Origin: Lophius americanus
Lineage: Eukaryota; Chordata; Actinopteri; Lophiiformes; Lophiidae
Assembly (NCBI GenBank): GCA_037951165.1
Contig: JBBDHG010000011.1
Coordinates: forward strand, 3,065,001 to 3,129,000
Reading direction: 5' to 3'
Length of the DNA stretch: 64,000 nucleotides
Part shown: positions 23,895-34,836 of the stretch, piece after piece
Layout: each line of letters begins with the position of its first letter
How positions within the stretch are numbered: position 1 is the first letter of the stretch
Notes under the pieces: model-generated
The model's database searches: none
Seen by the model: the letters and a program-made list of their open reading frames with translations, nothing else
Told to the model about the DNA's origin: nothing
Program-made: the position numbers and the translations under genes

Positions 23895-25647
23895 ATGCAA
23901 ACACACCTGATAGTTGTGGAGCTATTTTATAAATGTTTCAATCACAGTTTTTTATTTGCTATACACTCACTCACTTCTACTACAAATTGAACTCCATACT
24001 TCTCATGGTATATGGTACATCAATCAATATTGCGTTAGCATAAGCCTTGTTTGTAATGCAGTAACTATCCCAGAGGTGAAACCTGACCCTTTTAAATTTC
24101 TCATTGCCCCGTCTGTTTTTTTTAGGGCTAAATCCTTGTGCCTATGTGGGAATTGTGATTAGCATATTGTAATTAGCATATTAGCATGCTTACTGCTAGT
24201 TAACAGTCCAGGCGATCCGCCTCCATTACTCCCAGTGCAGCCTGTTTAACTCTGTCAGCAGCAGGGATCTCCGTCTGCACACAGCGAGCGCTCTCCCACT
24301 GAAAGGTTTAGTGAACTCGCTTTGATCAGATAAATCTTTGAGCCAATGGATGACCCACGCTTTTCCCCTGCCTCCTCTACATATTGAACCACATCTGGAA
24401 GATAAAGCCAGTGGTCTATACTCTTGATAACTAAGGCTGTGCATTTCAAAATTGCACCGACATCACAGGATCTTCTTATTTCTGTGCCGAAAAGGCAACA
24501 ACATGTGAAGCACTTGACTTCAAAGATGGCAACGATGCACATCAGTCTGTGGTGTTCTTTTTCCTTGAAATTGCCATCACAGACATCAGTGGTGTGCAGA
24601 GGTGGTTTAGACATGCATGCATGCTCATCGTTACATTTGCCCAAGCGTGCCCTGTGTTTGTCTGGTGGCTGCATTCCTTATCTTTGCGGCCCAAGATTTG
24701 AGCCACGTGTGACTTTGGAGAACTGCGATAGAATATCATCCTGCAAGCGATTCCTCACACTGGGGAATACCTATTTTTGGCTGCTGCATTTTTCAGCAAG
24801 GAAAAAAGTAAAATCCTTCCAACAGCACTGTTGAGCAGTCACTGCCAGCTGTGAAGTGTTGCTTTTAAGGACTCCATGTAAAACGTGTGGCTGCACTGGC
24901 TAAATTGAGCTATTTGTGGCAAAAAAATAATGGTGGGGACGTTGCTTCCATTGGTATTTAAGATGAATCTAGAATCACATCAGAATCTGCAGATAATTTG
25001 CACAAAAACAAAGGAGTCTCGGACTTTGACTGAGTCTCGGAGAAGTTATGATTTGACTGGTTAAATTGTCCGAAAAGGAGTATTATCAAATATTTGGGAT
25101 GTTATTCACCGTCTTACAGAAATTTTGAAGAGACCGACGCCACGTATGATATCTATGAAATACGGCCAGCATATGGTTAGATTAACTGGAACAAAGATAT
25201 GATAGAAGGATCAAGGTGTGTCCATCACCACATCTACATCTTATTTAATCTTTACAACAAGATGGAAAAAAACTACCGGAAAAACTCGGTTAGAGCTGAT
25301 ATGGATAGATCTTAACATCTATAACACATGTGGAAAGTTCACATGGGTGTAAAAATCATAACAGGCAGAAACCTCGAGCAGATCCCGACTCAGGCTGGTT
25401 GGGTTTGAGTCTATGCATAGAGTTAGTAACCCAATGGGTCAACCTTTTTGGTGAATGTATAAAACATGAACTTTGTGGCATCTTTTATTTTTATTTACTG
25501 TATCCGTAAACATAGCTGTGGAGCCTTCTCATTACAGGAACCCACATTACAATATTTCACATTCCTATTGCTTTGAAGAAAGAAAATATCAGTTTTGCAA
25601 ACATTACAAATGTTTTTTTCTTGCAGTGACTTTAAAATGTCAGTAAT
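23895..25647. other. Unannotated sequence
   Basis: Opposed open frames at 24255-24834 (up to 139 codons) show no domain. 'GATTAGCATATT'-type strings near 24160 are common fish repeat debris. Confidence 0.4.
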
Positions 25648-25920
25648 TACCTCTGCCAAGGAGATTATGTTATAACCTTTGTTTGATGATTAGATTAGAG
25701 ATGATTAGGTTTTAGTGACGTTACGCCAGGATCTCACGGCATGACATTATAATAATTTGGGAGAAAGTATACTTTTTGTGTGTTGGTTTTTCTTTAATAA
25801 TTTCATCAATAATTGAAGGATTTTCTTCACATTCTTTGGGAAAATGTAGCGTGGTACCCGACATCGACCCACTGAAATTAGGATCTGATCCACTAAACTG
25901 GATCCGGAGCCACAAGCAAA
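25648..25920 (+). repeat. Dispersed repeat 'gamma', copy 2 (diverged)
   Basis: Opens with 'ACCTCTGCCAAGGAGATTATG' and closes with 'AACTGGATCCGGAGCCACA', the two phrases that flank this fish repeat. The middle is decayed. Confidence 0.6.
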
Positions 25921-26860
25921 TCTTATGATGGCTTTTGTTGTTTGTTAAGGCCTATTTAGAAAAAAGTCGGAAAGAATAATATGGAGCAGTTTAAAATAAA
26001 CACTTAAAATTAAGTGTGAATTTCAAACAGCACACTACCTATGGTACATTCTAAATCATACAATTATCCTAAATTAAGTGATCTAATTGATTCTGATCAC
26101 AATAATATCTAACTTGGAGACTGTGGAAGTATGCGTTGTTTAGCTGACGCTCATACGTATATACATACAAGTTTTTAGCATAAGAAAACTGTAGTCACAT
26201 AATATATTTCATGTTCTGACAAACACTCCCATGGACTTACGATGAACGTTCACCTAACAGATATCCTGGAGACAGTTGAAATAAAATCCCTTTGTTGCCT
26301 GGGGGTCAAAATAGTCCATAGGCAAAACATCCCAGTAGGGAAAAGTCTAGTAAAAACATCTATTTTTGACATCACAGCTGCAGGGAGATGCAAAGGTCCA
26401 CGTGAAAGTAAAAGTAAAAATAAAGGAGGAGAATGGGTGTGTTGTGTATCACAAAATTGGTCATGAACCCAAAGGGGAGGAGAGCGGATTGTTTATTGCG
26501 TAATGAAGATGTAATAAATTAAGACAGACATAAAATATAAATGACCCGCATATCTTCTGCTCTGCCAAACGATCGTAACATGACATCTCTTGACTTTAGT
26601 TCCGTACTAAAGGGATTTTTTTTCTCGCAGATATTCTAAGCAGGCTGTGTATCTTAAAAACAAAGGATAGAACAACCACGCCTGAGAGAGCTGATGAACA
26701 CTGAGTACATTTAATGCCATGGATAAAAAGGCAACACAGGTAGCCGCTGTCATATTAAGGCTATTTACTCATTAAGTATGCTTCATCACTTTAATGTACT
26801 ACACAGTTCATATTCCTTAATATTAGTGCTGAGAGAAAATAATAAACCACTCATCATTTA
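25921..26860. other. Unannotated sequence
   Basis: Nothing recognisable. Confidence 0.45.
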
Positions 26861-26940
26861 TATCACTGATCCCTTTTAGAATAGCTAGTACCAATCAGAA
26901 TATCACTGATCCCTTTTAGAATAGCTAGTAGCAATCAGAA
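26861..26940. repeat. 40-bp tandem duplication, two copies
   Basis: Units 26861-26900 and 26901-26940 differ at one base (C/G in 'TAGTACCAAT' versus 'TAGTAGCAAT'). Near-identity points to a recent event. Confidence 0.97.
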
Positions 26941-26989
26941 GTGTTTCCATTATCTTGAAGACTCTGAAGTCATGAACTGAATGGACACC

Positions 26990-27450
26990 ATTCACCGTAA
27001 GTTCAATGTAAAAGGGAAAGTCCATCAATCAAAGCGCCCTTTAGGGGGCTTGAAAGGCTTGACGTTACGCAAACAGTAATTTGACTCATCCTACCTCTAA
27101 AGGGCCCCGGGCGTTGTCACGTTGTCCCTGAGGTTCCCAGCGGGGGTCAATACGGGCCCGACAAGGATTCCTGCATCAATCTGGAAGTGTCTCCTCGTTT
27201 GGGGAAGAGAGTCCTAATGGGAGAAAATGTACCACCTCATCACCACCTCCCAGGGCTGCCATAATGGAGCATCTACGGTCATTAATGGCGCGTACCTCCC
27301 ACCTCAAGAGTCCCTATTCAGTCTCTGTCATCATTCACGGCCATCACTTCCTCAGAATTTAATGGCTTTGGAGCTCCCTTTTATCTCATTGTCTCTATGC
27401 CTCTGTGTCCATTCCCCATTTAGGAGCCCAAACTAGAGAACGAGCCTGTT
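26990..27450. promoter_or_regulatory. CNE-like block, GC-richer than surroundings
   Basis: Complex, repeat-free sequence with 'CGGTCATTAATGGCGCG' and 'CATAATGGAG', higher in G/C than its neighbours. Short open frames here carry no known domain. Possible enhancer, judged on appearance. Confidence 0.28.
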
Positions 27451-27999
27451 AGTTGGGCTTCGGGCTGACCTCTGTACCCCTTCACTGGAGACTCCTTCAG
27501 CTTTGTTTTGGGCCTCTGTCCCCCTTGCCAAGGCAAATCAGACCCCAGGCAGCTCAGGGAGAGAGGGAGCCACTGGGGGTCTCATTGTCTTCCCATTCAC
27601 ATTATAGACAAGTGGCCAGGAGTGGACATCAGACGCTCCCTATAGCCACACACACTGAAGCCACAATGTCCACACAAAGTGACAGCTCCTATTGGGAGAG
27701 GAATGCATGTGAATCAAGAAGGTTCAAAGAAGCACGCCAACAAACCAACGACATGGGAATATTTGATTGCCAAGCGCTATTTCTCCCTCTTCCATCAACT
27801 TCATGCAACAATGAGGAAGATTACAGTCACAACGATTTATTGTTATATAAAGTTCATCATATGGCATATGTAATGCATTAGGAAAGCATTCCTATGAAGC
27901 AGAAGCATTTTCCACTGGCTTTATTCAAAAAAGGAAATCTGACCAGTACAGGTTGGTTCTGCATTTTGTGCTTTAGGGGGCAGGAGAGAACCAGGAGAA
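27451..27999. other. Unannotated sequence, open frame without domain
   Basis: A 142-codon plus-strand frame (27453-27881) has no signature I recognise and no clear splice or promoter context. Left as non-coding. Confidence 0.4.
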
Positions 28000-28350
28000 A
28001 AGATTGGCTGGACCGCACAGAAAGGGCCGAGGGGTCGGAGCAGGCTTGTGGCTGGGGGTAAGATTAGGAGGCAACTGAGAGAGGGCACGCGGCCGTCCTC
28101 TAGTACACATTCCCGCCATGGCCGAGGGCCAGGAGCCGGGGATTACAGACCGAAGAGAAGGTCTAGTGCTGGCAAGTCAGCGGCAAACATTTCCATGCAC
28201 GCTCTACTCTGATGACAAGGTGCATTTGAATGAATGCAAATCAGGGTGCAAGGATTAATTTCGAGGTCTGCGAGGAAACTCATGCCTCATTCATTCGACC
28301 ACAGATTCATCCAATTACCCTCTTGGACACTTGGCAGGCTTTGCACATTT
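28000..28350. promoter_or_regulatory. CNE-like block with perfect octamer
   Basis: GC-rich complex sequence with a perfect POU octamer ATGCAAAT (28234-28241), a nearby 'GCATTTGAATG' and 'GGATTAATTTC'. Candidate regulatory element; untested. Confidence 0.28.
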
Positions 28351-29251
28351 ACAGATCCGTATAAAGTGTGAGGAGTGTTGCTGGTGTGAGGACTTCAGTC
28401 TACTGACTTTTCTGTGTCGGCTCTTATGCGTCAGAGAAGCATAATCTGCCCGCAGATATTGTTTATTTTCTTTTTTTGACTTTCTCATCTATTTTGAAGT
28501 GGTAATGTAGTGAGATTAGAGAACCAAGGCCTCCTGTAGATCTATAGAGCTGTGATTCACAGGCTCTTCTCAGGACATATAGCTGTTTTGTTAGCCCAAT
28601 GAAAAGCAGCTCAGGTTCTTCATCCTTGATGGTACCTGCTGAGAGTTGGCGCTGAATTGCAGTCTGTACTGTAATAGTATTTCCAATGACTGGAAGCAGT
28701 GCCTTCGATCTAAAAGTAATCACATCTGCGGGTGAGGTTGATCTAAAGATCATTGAGAGGTAGGTAAGTGGGGATTGGGGCCTTTTCAGTTTCAGGCTAC
28801 TTCCAATTACTGTTTGCAACAAAACAAAATGGGTGGGTGATAAAGCAACAGGTGACGGGTTCAAAGGCTTAAATTATCCTGAATGAGTCTTCATCTAGAG
28901 TTTTTCTAAATAATCACGTTATTATAATCTATGCATTTAAATGTGACCCATAATGAACTCAGGAAATGTGGAAAAAAACACAAAATATGCAACATGGAAT
29001 AATTTCAGTTTTCAAACACCCAACTATATCAACATAATCAATAGAAAGAGATCCATTTTGACATAACGTCAAAGAAATATATTGATGATAAAGTGTTTTA
29101 GGGATTTCTCTGATGTTGGCATTATAACGAGACCATCATGTCTCATAAAATGTCTTTATACATCAAAAGTCCATCATTGTCTGCTACAAGAGCCCTGGGC
29201 TCCAGAAGTGGGCAAAGCCTCATGCCTGAACTTCCTGTCCCTTCTGTAGTG

Positions 29252-29252
<1 letters not shown>
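28351..29252. other. Unannotated sequence
   Basis: A 133-codon minus-strand frame (28463-28864) lacks recognisable domains. Confidence 0.4.
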
Positions 29253-29305
<53 letters not shown>

Positions 29306-29335
29306 ACACACACACACACTCACACACACACACAC
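29253..29335. repeat. Compound (CA)n microsatellite
   Basis: CA run interrupted twice by CT (a CACT step), about 83 bases. Confidence 0.97.
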
Positions 29336-29744
29336 GCTCCGTTAGTCTGTAGCCCATTTTGGCAAACCTCTTTAAGGCAGGATGGTTTCATCTCGGTTGC
29401 CCCTCAGCATCCTGCATAAACTTTACAAAGGCGTAATGGATGTTTGATGTTCCACCTCTGACCCAGCACCGATGGTAATAGCCGGGTCAAATTGATCGAT
29501 GTATAAATGGAGCAAGGAGCAAAAAGAGAGGATGTGACATTGAAGAAACATTTTGACGTATTTGACGTATTATGTGACCCAACTTGGAGGTTTTAAAAAC
29601 TGATAGAAGTTGGTAGCTAAATCAAACAAGAAGAAAATCTACCCAAAATTACCTCCATTTATGGGAAAGTTTCCTGAAGCTGTGAATAGATGAGGAGATC
29701 AGCCACCGTATGTTATAGAAATAAATAAAAGGCTGCTACCTTCG

Positions 29745-29900
29745 CCAAGGGAGGAGGTTATGTTTCATTTGCGTTTGCCTGTTTTTCTGTCTGTCTGTCT
29801 GTCTGTCTGCCTGCCTGGCTGGCGGTGAGAAAGATTAAAGTAAAACTAATGGACAGATGTGCATGAAAGTTTACCCAGAGGTAGGTTTTGGTATTTCCTA
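29745..29900 (+). repeat. Dispersed repeat 'gamma', copy 3, with (TCTG)n
   Basis: 'TTCGCCAAGGGAGGAGGTTATG' type start, then a TCTG tetranucleotide run (29786-29817) in the position where this family normally has CTGTTTGT units, then 'CATGAAAGTTTACCCAGAGG'. The microsatellite appears to have grown inside the repeat. Confidence 0.75.
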
Positions 29901-30109
29901 CAGATGTTGACAGCATTTTAAAATTAAAATAATAGAATTGTTGGTGTCTTTAGTAGTAGTATCTTACTACTACTTACTGGTGTTATTGACACCTTCGTTC
30001 CTTTGATTCCTTTTGTGTTCCTTTGGGGGGAGATGAGCGCTAGGAGAGGAACAGGAAATGAGGCAGTAAAGTCTGTTTACTGGAGAGAAACAGGAATAAA
30101 GAGCAAACA

Positions 30110-30185
30110 TCTTTGATTCTATACGCATCGATCCTCGGAGAGTTTGCCGGACTTTTCGGTAGATTTAGAGGCTGGAAATAACTCA
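30110..30185. repeat. Third copy of the 50695-51207 arm sequence
   Basis: 'GAGAGTTTGCCGGACTTTTC' and 'TAGATTTAGAGGCTGG' then 'AATAACTCAG' match the arm at 51151-51203 in the same orientation, with more divergence. Confidence 0.65.
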
Positions 30186-30429
30186 GACGGTGATTTTTCC
30201 TTAACCCATAGTATTGATATAGCGTGTTTTGGTGTTTTATACTGGAGACTAGAGGAGCAGGATATGGCGGAACAATGTCTGTTTAAGAGTCCGTTCAGGG
30301 GTAGGGTGGCCCTTGACAGAGGTTTGAGTTCTCGGAGTTCTCTTTCTAGTTGCATTATGTGAAACTTCACGTTAGATGTGAACACCAGACCTATCATACC
30401 TCATGCCTCTTTTGCTTGTGTATCACTAG

Positions 30430-30582
30430 TATACTGTATGTGGGTAGCCCATGTGAAGCACCTGGTGAGCATATTGACATTCAGGGTCTTGCTCAAGGAC
30501 CCTGCAACATGAAGATTGCTAGGATTGAACTGTTGATCTGCTGAATGCGAGACAACCACTCCACCGCTGAGCTACACCCGTC
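30430..30582 (-). mobile_element. tRNA-derived SINE
   Basis: On the minus strand the head reads GGGTGTAGCTCAGCGGTGG, with a box A-like TAGCTCAGCGG. About 40 bases later comes AGTTCAATCCT, a box B-like element. The body continues with 'CCTTGAGCAAGACCCTGAA', found behind tRNA heads in fish SINE-like repeats. It is not a functional tRNA: arms are mismatched and the 3' half runs into non-tRNA sequence. It may be related to 4805-5078 and 49735-49935. Confidence 0.75.
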
Positions 30583-31285
30583 CAAATCAAACACTGGGGC
30601 AGTGCTATGCTATTGGTTGGTCCAGAATGAATAATAAAAGTAAGTTTTCTTTATTGTTGCACTAGCGCACCATCTCTGTATACAGAGATGAGCTAGAATC
30701 CTATTCAACGTAGATCATCTTGATAAAATGTTCGCGGCCGCGAAACTGGACTTCCTCAGCCACCCGGTACTCCCCAGTCTGTGTAGCGTTAGCTATGAGG
30801 ATCCCTTGCTTCATAGTAGCTAGCTAAATAGCTAACACAACTACACTAACAAACACTTTGCAGTAACTCTATTGGAAGTAAAGTTTGGGGCTATAAAGTA
30901 ACAGATGGCCAATTCCTACAAAGTGCACCTTTAATCAAAAACAATATGCAAATGAATGTAAACTGTATGACCAGCGACACGTAGACTATTGTATGTATGT
31001 ATGATGTAATGATGCAGCCAACTGAATATAAAGATAAATAATAATAATAATTTATCTTAATCTGTGACAATTAAACACTTAGGTCATAATTTGTTCTCAA
31101 ACCTTCCTGTCACTCCACTCTTAATAATCTGCTGTCATAGTGTTGACCTGTGTAATGACCTATCAGTCGTTCCATCAGCTGGTCTAGTTTATGCTAGAGC
31201 AAAGGGACACAACTTCTTTCTTATCATATTTTTCTTGCCTAGTGTAATTACGATTGCCTCTTGTTTTAAACGCTGTTGTAATGTG
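30583..31285. other. Unannotated sequence with 20-bp palindrome
   Basis: A perfect palindrome lies at 30671-30690. 'TAGCTAGCTAAATAGCTAAC'-type strings (about 30820-30840) are common fish repeat debris. AATA units lie near 31035. Confidence 0.4.
30671..30690. repeat. Perfect 20-bp palindrome
   Basis: CATCTCTGTATACAGAGATG reads the same on both strands. CTAGC (30662-30666) and GCTAG (30692-30696) extend the stem past a small asymmetric bulge. Confidence 0.95.
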
Positions 31286-31468
31286 TCATATTTGCAGAAT
31301 CACGAACTTCATTTCATCAACTTCTTCATTGTCAGCAGCGTCATCAGCAACCACCACCTCCTTCACCATTGTCTGGACTCCTTTGAGGGATTTATCCTGC
31401 TGCTCTGGCAGATGCTCTACAATCTCCCTGAGGAGTCTGAGACGTTGTGACAGACTGCAATAGACAAT
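31286..31468 (-). other. Possible coding exon or coding relic, unidentified
   Basis: A 60-codon minus-strand frame between an in-frame TAA (31469-31471) and a TGA (31286-31288). It has no ATG at its start. TTGCAG ends at 31455, so a splice acceptor could open the exon at 31454. The peptide has a helix-like leucine pattern (LSQRLRLLREIVEHL) followed by an acidic stretch (VVVADDAADNEEVDEMKF). This composition is more protein-like than most frames here. No downstream donor is needed if the exon is terminal. I do not recognise the family. It could be a last exon, a decayed transposon gene, or chance; the opposite strand is also open (31064-31450). Confidence 0.25.
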
Positions 31469-31589
31469 TTATCTTTTTTCCATTCACTTGTCTGCTGTAA
31501 CAGTAGTTATGATAAGACTTAGGTTAATCACATGAACAAACAGATGACACAATGTAAACAATGTGTTTATTTTTGTTGATCTGCTCTGT

Positions 31590-31835
31590 AGAAGCAACAT
31601 CTATTGCACGTCTGTCCGTCCTTAAAAAGGGATCCCTCCTCTGTGTCCCTTCCTGAGGTTTCTTCACTTTTTTTCCCTTTTAAATGTTTTTTTTGGGGAG
31701 TTGTTCCTGACCCAGGCCAAGGGTCTGAGGACAAAGGATGTTGCAACATGTACAAATTGTAAAGCCCATCGAGGCAAATTGTGATTTGTGATTTTGGGCT
31801 TTACAAATAAAATTGACTTGACTTGACATATACAG
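31590..31835 (+). repeat. 3' end of a common fish retroelement with (TTGAC)n tail
   Basis: Matches a very common teleost block: 'CCTGAGGTTTCTTCACTTTT', 'TTTTTTTGGGGAGTTGTTCC', 'GAGGCAAATTGTGATTTGTG', then 'GGCTTTACAAATAAAATTGA' and a short TTGAC repeat. The short 3' repeat and lack of poly(A) fit L2/CR1-type ends. No coding part of the element adjoins it. Confidence 0.75.
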
Positions 31836-34188
31836 AATTTTGCATCAAGTCTAACATCAAACAGGATGAGAAAACTGTGAATATTGTATTAGCATCAGAC
31901 ATTCCAAAAATATTTTCTTTTCTCTCACTGCTCTTTGTGGTTTAAGAAGGATCATTGGAACACAAAACACCACTGGCGGAGGAGGAGTTCGCCCCCTCGC
32001 CTCTCTGCCTTTCATTATTGCACATCAACGTCATGGAATGTGTGATGTCATCACCCGGTCGCGCTCAGAGCACACACGGCACACAGTACACACGCTTTCA
32101 GCTGGTTCCAACCAAACCACAGCTGTTTCCTTCTCTGCACATATTCAGAGAAAACTCTCGTTTTTAATCAGAAGATACATGGGAAAGTTTAAAAATAGAA
32201 GATACATGTCTGCACAGGTAATGTGTGTGTCGGTGTGGACAACACTAAAAAGCTTTTCCTCGGGGGAAGTTTTCTAAATGATCACATAGAATAGGTTTTG
32301 AACTCTAAAGCACCCATGAACCTGAACGGATGACACAAATCCATTTCATTTAAGGATTCATGAACTTCAAAGAGAAATCAATAAAATATGAATCATAAAA
32401 GTTACTGTATTAAGGTCTATAAGGAAAAAGATCATTTTAATCTAAAAAATTATTTAGTAACGGGATCTCAGCAATACCCAGCATTTTTCAAAAGTTTTTC
32501 TATGGTCTGGCTTTAATAGAAAAGTGACTAACCAATAGGTTTAATCATTTTCAGATAAGGCTCTTTATAAGTGACTAAGACATTTTTATTGCAAGTGTTG
32601 CCAAGAGTCTTGGCACAGAAACAAAGAAAGGAAACTTCTTACAACAGCTGATGTTAGTAGTGTAATTTACATTGTCCAATCCATGTTAATAATAGACCAT
32701 GGTGACTCGATCTTCTTTCAACCATTCACTATAAATATCAGATGTGCAAATAACTGTTTTATGAGGCTTTACATACCACAGATTCTAAGATACTGGATCT
32801 AAAGACTATATTTCAAATAAAAGTACTATTTGAAGTTTCTCTATTTTGATCTTCCTGTAGACTTTTTTTTCTGATTGCTAGAAGCATTTTTTAACCCTAT
32901 GATATCAATCTAAGCTGTTTGTTGGCCAGCGGGCCGCTTTAAACTTGGAGCTAGCTGAGGTTAGCATGCCAGCTAATGATCCAAACAAGTTAAGCCTCTG
33001 GAGTCTGAGGCAATTTTGGCATTAACTGTAACCCTAACCCTAAGCCTGTACAAACCACATTAAATAATGTTCAACAGGCCGATGTTTGGCACTGTTTTTT
33101 GCTGAACAGATCTCGCTATGACCTCAGTTATGTCTGTACTTTTGCACCAACTTCTGCCCTTTTGTGTGTATATATGTAAGATGTCAAGTATTTCAACTGG
33201 TCATTAATTCAGTTGCAACGGAACATCACAAAAAATTATCTGTCAGCATGAATGTATTGCATGGCAAAATGACGAAAATTTGTTTTATTGTATGTGTATT
33301 GTTTATTTTATAATCTACATTAAACGACTGTAAACAACAATCTAGATTCTTAGCACCATAAAGTCACATGACTTTACTGTCAGTTCGGCTGTCAGTGAAA
33401 TCATACTCTCTTGAGTGGCTCTTCACCGGGTTCCTCACCTTTCAAATCCCATTTTAAAGCCCTTCCGTTCATTTTTACTTTCCACCAGATCCCTAACAGA
33501 TCCCACCAAAGTCCTAACCTAAATGGTACCTGCAGCAAATAGGCATCTTTCTGGCTTAAACTCATCCAGTATTAGCTGGTGATATTTCCAAGTACATTAT
33601 TGATTGTTCATATGTCATGAAGATTGTCGTGCTTATTTGCTGTGTTGGCCAGAGTTATGAGATCTCTACGACAGTGACGGTGCAGTGGATCTTCCACCTT
33701 GGTCTTCCGTGTTATACTACTGCAATTATGCCACGCCCTAATAAACCATCAAGAATGTACCATTATGACACGGAATGACATGATCTTGGATGACAAATGG
33801 ATATCGTATATATCTCAGATAACTGTCGTTACTGAATAATAAACTCTCATGAACCAATGAAAATGCTGTAAAATTTAAGTAGCACAATCAGGATTCCACA
33901 GTGTTTCCCCACGGACTCCTTGGCATTAACATACGTGCCCAAAGACACACGGGCACTTCTAGACCACTGAATGTAGACATCATCACATAGCTACAGCAGT
34001 AACCATCTAAAGCCAGCAATAATGAACGGCTATTTCCGAGGCACCAAAATCCATTGGATTCAAAAAAGTTGTTCATCAGTTGAAGAAAAAGTCCTTCCTA
34101 CTTTCTTTCTTCAGAAATAGCTCAATGACGTGCCAGAGTGGTCGCCGCTGTGTTTCAGTTCCATTATAAGCTCCTTTACCCCTGATAG
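31836..34188. other. Unannotated sequence
   Basis: Two telomere-type AACCCT units near 33039-33052 and a 'CCTCTGGAGTCTGAGG' string (about 32995-33010), also seen at 22025-22042, look like repeat debris. No gene. Confidence 0.4.
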
Positions 34189-34836
34189 TAGGTGTGTTTA
34201 CATGGACAGCCTAATTCCGATTAGATTCGGAAAAGACGTCTAATCGGAAAGAAAATGCTGCATGTCAACGCCTTTTCCTGAATGGAAAGAACCTTTCCGA
34301 ATTAGATTTCATTCCTTTCCAAGAGTTAGTAAAAATCCTTTCGGAAAGCCCTTCCGATAGCCAGTCGCTGCATGTAAACGCTGTATCAGAAAATCTTCTG
34401 TTTGAGTTGTATCTACGCATGCCCAGTGTCGTGACGTTATGCTCCGCTAATTTTCTTTGCATTTTAAATACGGCGACTTTAAAACAGTACCGGTCTGCAT
34501 CAGAGAGTGATTTATTTATTGCAACTTTGAAATATTTAAAACATTTTTGGACAGTTAGATGGGCGAAAAGTCACTTGCGCATACGTCGTCTTTGTCTTAA
34601 TCTTCTTCTGGGCGCTTGTTGGCGGTCGGCACCGAGCTCACCGAAGCATTATCGCCACCTTATGAACGGGAGTGTGGATCGTCTGCGCGTGTATGAAAGC
34701 GTTTCCGATTAGGTGAGTTGATGCGTGTAAACACTGGGTCGGAAAAGATCACAAGTCATGTAAACAGGCGACCGCCATTGAAATTCGGAAAGGTTTAATT
34801 CGGAAAGGAGAAAAGTGTCCCGTGTAAACCCATCTA
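34189..34836. mobile_element. MITE-like element, long copy, TA flanks
   Basis: Left end GGTGTGTTTACATGGAC (34191 on) and right end, read in reverse, GATGGGTTTACACGGGAC (34834 back), each flanked by TA. Repeated 'TTCGGAAAG' motifs lie inside both ends. The core (about 34390-34720) is different, CpG-containing sequence with an open frame lacking a known domain. A 136-bp relative sits at 59052-59187. TA flanks suggest Tc1/mariner-type mobilisation; this is inference. Confidence 0.75.

Noticed and set aside
30515..30582. tRNA gene on the minus strand
   Set aside because: Box A and box B are present but the stems do not pair properly and the sequence runs on into a SINE body.
33039..33052. Telomere-type repeat
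   Set aside because: Only two AACCCT units; too short to be an interstitial telomere.
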